From assembly GCA_020055645.1 (NCBI GenBank), contig CM034546.1:62000001-62064000 (forward strand): DNA of 64,000 bases, in the 5' to 3' direction. This document shows positions 61,580 through 64,000 of this stretch, piece by piece (position 1 is the first letter of the stretch; each line of letters opens with the position of its first letter). The notes beneath the pieces were generated by a model that was not told where the DNA came from, made no database searches, and was given only the letters and a program-made list of their open reading frames with translations. The position numbers were made by a program, and so were the translations under genes. This DNA comes from Tomocerus qinae (Eukaryota; Arthropoda; Collembola; Entomobryomorpha; Tomoceridae).

Positions 61580-63779
61580 ATGAACTGGATGGCAAACATG
61601 AAAAACTTTATTGAGACTGTTACAATGAAAACTTTGGACTCCAAACTGAAAAGTTTAAAATGTCCACCAAATCGAGCAATGTATTTAAAAGTCATAGCTT
61701 TTAATTTAAAAATGTGCAATATATTTGGGGCATGTCCAGCAGTTTTCAACAACGAATTATTTTGTCTATACAAATCCAAAGCCAAATGGGATCAATTGAG
61801 AAACTATCTCACAATTGGTACTTATACAACGATTACTGCATATTTCATAGTCCAGTTTGTCCGTATAATGCTGTTACGTGAAGACACCTATCTCTATGGT
61901 CTTTGTTTTGGTATTTGGATATCTATGTTTATCGGATGTACGTTATTCTACGGTATTTTATTTAATCTTGGCAAGTTAGCCAAAATTCACGAAGAAGCTA
62001 TGAAAACACTCCTTGTATTTGAAGGTATGACTTAAATACATATAATTTTAGTTACTTATAATTTTAATTAAATTAGGTACCAATTTAAATAACTTGAATG
62101 TGTTAATTTACTAATGCAAATATGGTTGATGAAAATATTTATTTATAGAGAAGCACATGGAAAATGGTTTCGAAATGAATAGGACTGACGGATATGTAGC
62201 TGTAGGACTGACTTTTTCAGCTGCCGTTTACTCCATTTTCATGCCTACGTTTGTTTTATTAATTTACGATCTACCAATATTCCCATACTATTTCTTACCA
62301 GAACAATACAAAAGTTGGATCTTTGTAGCTCTTTGCGCATTTATAATTTGGTGGATATTTACCGCCGAGTTATTCTTAGCTTGTGGTTTTACACTGATTG
62401 GAATTTTCGCCCACCGTAATGTTAAATCCATAGCAAACGAATTGAAGTAAGCAACGCTAATTTGAAGCTCTGATTAGTATTATTTAGTATTGGCCATTGG
62501 CCATTATAGTACTGTTTTTGAATTTCAAAGGTTTAGTGCGTCAATATTTGGTATAATTTCGAAACCTTCTTATCTAATTTTATGGTAATGATATGCCTCA
62601 TTCAATTAAGCTTTCTCTACCGGACATACATAAATAAATTGATACATATCGAATATTTAGATTCTATTTTCGAATAAGTTATTCGAATTTTATAGAATTT
62701 TGGCGTTAAAAATGATTGTTCTGCTCATATTAATGTTAAACCAGAATATTATCTTTGAAATTTCCATTTATTTCTACACTTGTCCTAAGCTATCTTTACT
62801 ATTACTTTTCTTTTAATCCAAGCAGGGAACAAAAAAGGACCTTTTTTGCCTTTTACCTTTTTTGCGTTTTTTATAAAAAAGGTAGGAGTAAGAATGTTTT
62901 GAAAAAAGCAGTCCTTTTTTGCCTTTTTACCTTTTTTGATGTAGCAGCGTGCCCTATTTACTTCCACTTTACATGTAAATAAGGTAAAAAAGTAAAAAGG
63001 ACTGCTTTTTTAGAAAAAGTAGTACTTTTTACCTTTTTTGTAAAAAAGAAGTACCTTTTTAGTTCCCTGAATCCAAGACATGTGTACCTGTCTTAGAGGA
63101 ATAATGCACACATCCTAGGTAAATTGAAATATCTGACTTCAGGATAGGCCGTGTACCTTTGCAAACGTCCGGTCTGTACAAATTTTCTGTAACATATACA
63201 TTGAGTAGGTTGGCAAATTTATTGCCTTATCTCAGGTTGTGGTTATATATTAGAAATAATATTTAATTTGTGGTGATTTCTATGTTTAGATTTGGAAGAA
63301 AGGAATATAAGAGCCATGATACCGCTCGAACTCCGAAAGCGTTCGTGATGCTTCATACAACATTTCAAATTCTATTAAAAGTCCTCAGAGATATTCTCCG
63401 AGATGTTCTTCAGCCAATATATTTCCTTAGTAATCGCTTAGCATTAATCCTATTTTGTGTTGTTATAAATAATTACAGGGACATGTCGCCTATTTTAACA
63501 TTTGTACTTGCAGTAAGTCCCATTTTGTTGGTTTTATTTTGGATTTTGACATTCACCATGCTAAGAAATTTTGACGAAGTTCTAAATGGAATATCGAAAA
63601 GCATATCTTTGTTCACATCTAATAGAAATATAGACTGTTTATACATGAAGAAATATCAAAAATCGTGCAAACACGAACAATTTCAAATCGGCGACTGTCT
63701 CAGAGTTAGCAGGAAGAGTGCTCCTAAATTTATAATGAGCCTTGTCAGAGGCATCGGGAAACTTCTCCTCAGTTCCTAA
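61580..63779 (+). CDS. Multi-pass membrane protein, putative chemoreceptor, copy D (intact)
   Basis: Exons 61580-62024, 62149-62446 and 63290-63779 give 410 aa, with phases and splice sites as in copy A and the conserved ends KCPPNRAMYLKVIAF and FIMSLVRGIGKLLLSS. Helix layout is as in copy A. Intron 2 is 843 bp because a hAT-type MITE (62823-63069) has landed in it; exons are untouched. Copies A and D are the two that keep full length and all conserved cysteines. Confidence 0.8.
62823..63069. mobile_element. hAT-type MITE, 247 bp, in intron 2 of copy D
   Basis: Starts CAGGGAACAAAAAAGG, ends CCTTTTTAGTTCCCTG, with target repeat AATCCAAG at 62815-62822 and 63070-63077. The inside is runs of CCTTTTTTGCC and inverse AAAAAAGG. 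The CAGGG end and 8-bp repeat match the 17007-18031 element class, but the sequence family differs. Confidence 0.9.
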
Positions 63780-64000
63780 TTGTGGAGCTATAAATTAGAT
63801 ATGAAGTAAATGTGTGGAGGTGGTACTGCATGAACATGGTAAAACAGAAGGACAATCTGATGAATATATTTTACAAGTTAGCATACCCTATAGCCTGTAC
63901 CAATAATAATGCAAAATTTTGCACGACGGGATTCTGGAATGATTTGGATAGTATATATAATAAAGCCTTAACCCGCGAGCCCTTTCTCTTCAACCTAAAT
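63780..64000. other. 3' flank of copy D
   Basis: Contains ACAGAAGGACAATCTGAT and TTGCACGACGGGATTCTGGAATG, as found after copies A and C, and AATAAAGCC near 63959, a candidate polyadenylation signal. Confidence 0.5.

Noticed and set aside
48967..61785. Recurring 66-74-aa minus-strand frames opposite exon 1 of all four membrane-protein genes
   Set aside because: They recur because the sense exon is duplicated; their residues vary as shadows of sense codons do.

Overview
The window is AT-rich eukaryotic nuclear DNA. It has short GT-AG introns (often 50-150 bp), secreted peptides with signal sequences, an immunoglobulin-type receptor tyrosine kinase (RTK), six- to seven-helix chemoreceptor-like genes and several transposon classes. 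An arthropod is the best fit. A springtail-like hexapod is my guess, from the style of the tandem membrane-protein family and of the SMP-30 gene, and it is not proven. I see no bacterial genes, operons, tRNA, rRNA or CRISPR.

Layout. 1-3.8 kb: the end of a Polinton/Maverick (integrated virus-like element) carrying protease, capsid and a small basic core-type gene; the last is split by a hAT-type MITE with a clean 8-bp target duplication. 4-10.9 kb: repeats, a tandem AATGTCAA-type array, a deleted pogo/Tigger transposon and a decayed cysteine-rich peptide gene. 10.9-13.2 kb: a collagen-like pseudogene. 14.8-16.2 kb: a secreted SMP-30/gluconolactonase-family gene. 16.5-20 kb: two intact members of the same eight-cysteine peptide family, with a hAT element between them. 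21.1-26.4 kb: an RTK gene for which I could phase 19 exons into one 1010-codon frame. 28.4-47.4 kb: a head-to-tail cluster, on the minus strand, of very small secreted four-cysteine peptide genes. It is broken by a complete and apparently very young Ty3/Gypsy retrotransposon (31.2-38.8 kb, LTRs the same length and identical by eye) and by several MITEs. 49-63.8 kb: four tandem plus-strand copies of a three-exon multi-pass membrane protein gene; two are intact (411 and 410 aa), one has an altered C-terminus and one is a pseudogene.

How the parts relate. There is no single pathway. The region is a hotspot of local gene amplification (three lineage-type families) with heavy DNA-transposon traffic. 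Most insertions lie in introns or between copies, and their target duplications can be read directly. The most novel-looking material is the two families of small secreted cysteine-rich peptides. The four-cysteine family has a conserved split between its cysteine exon and a basic tail exon.
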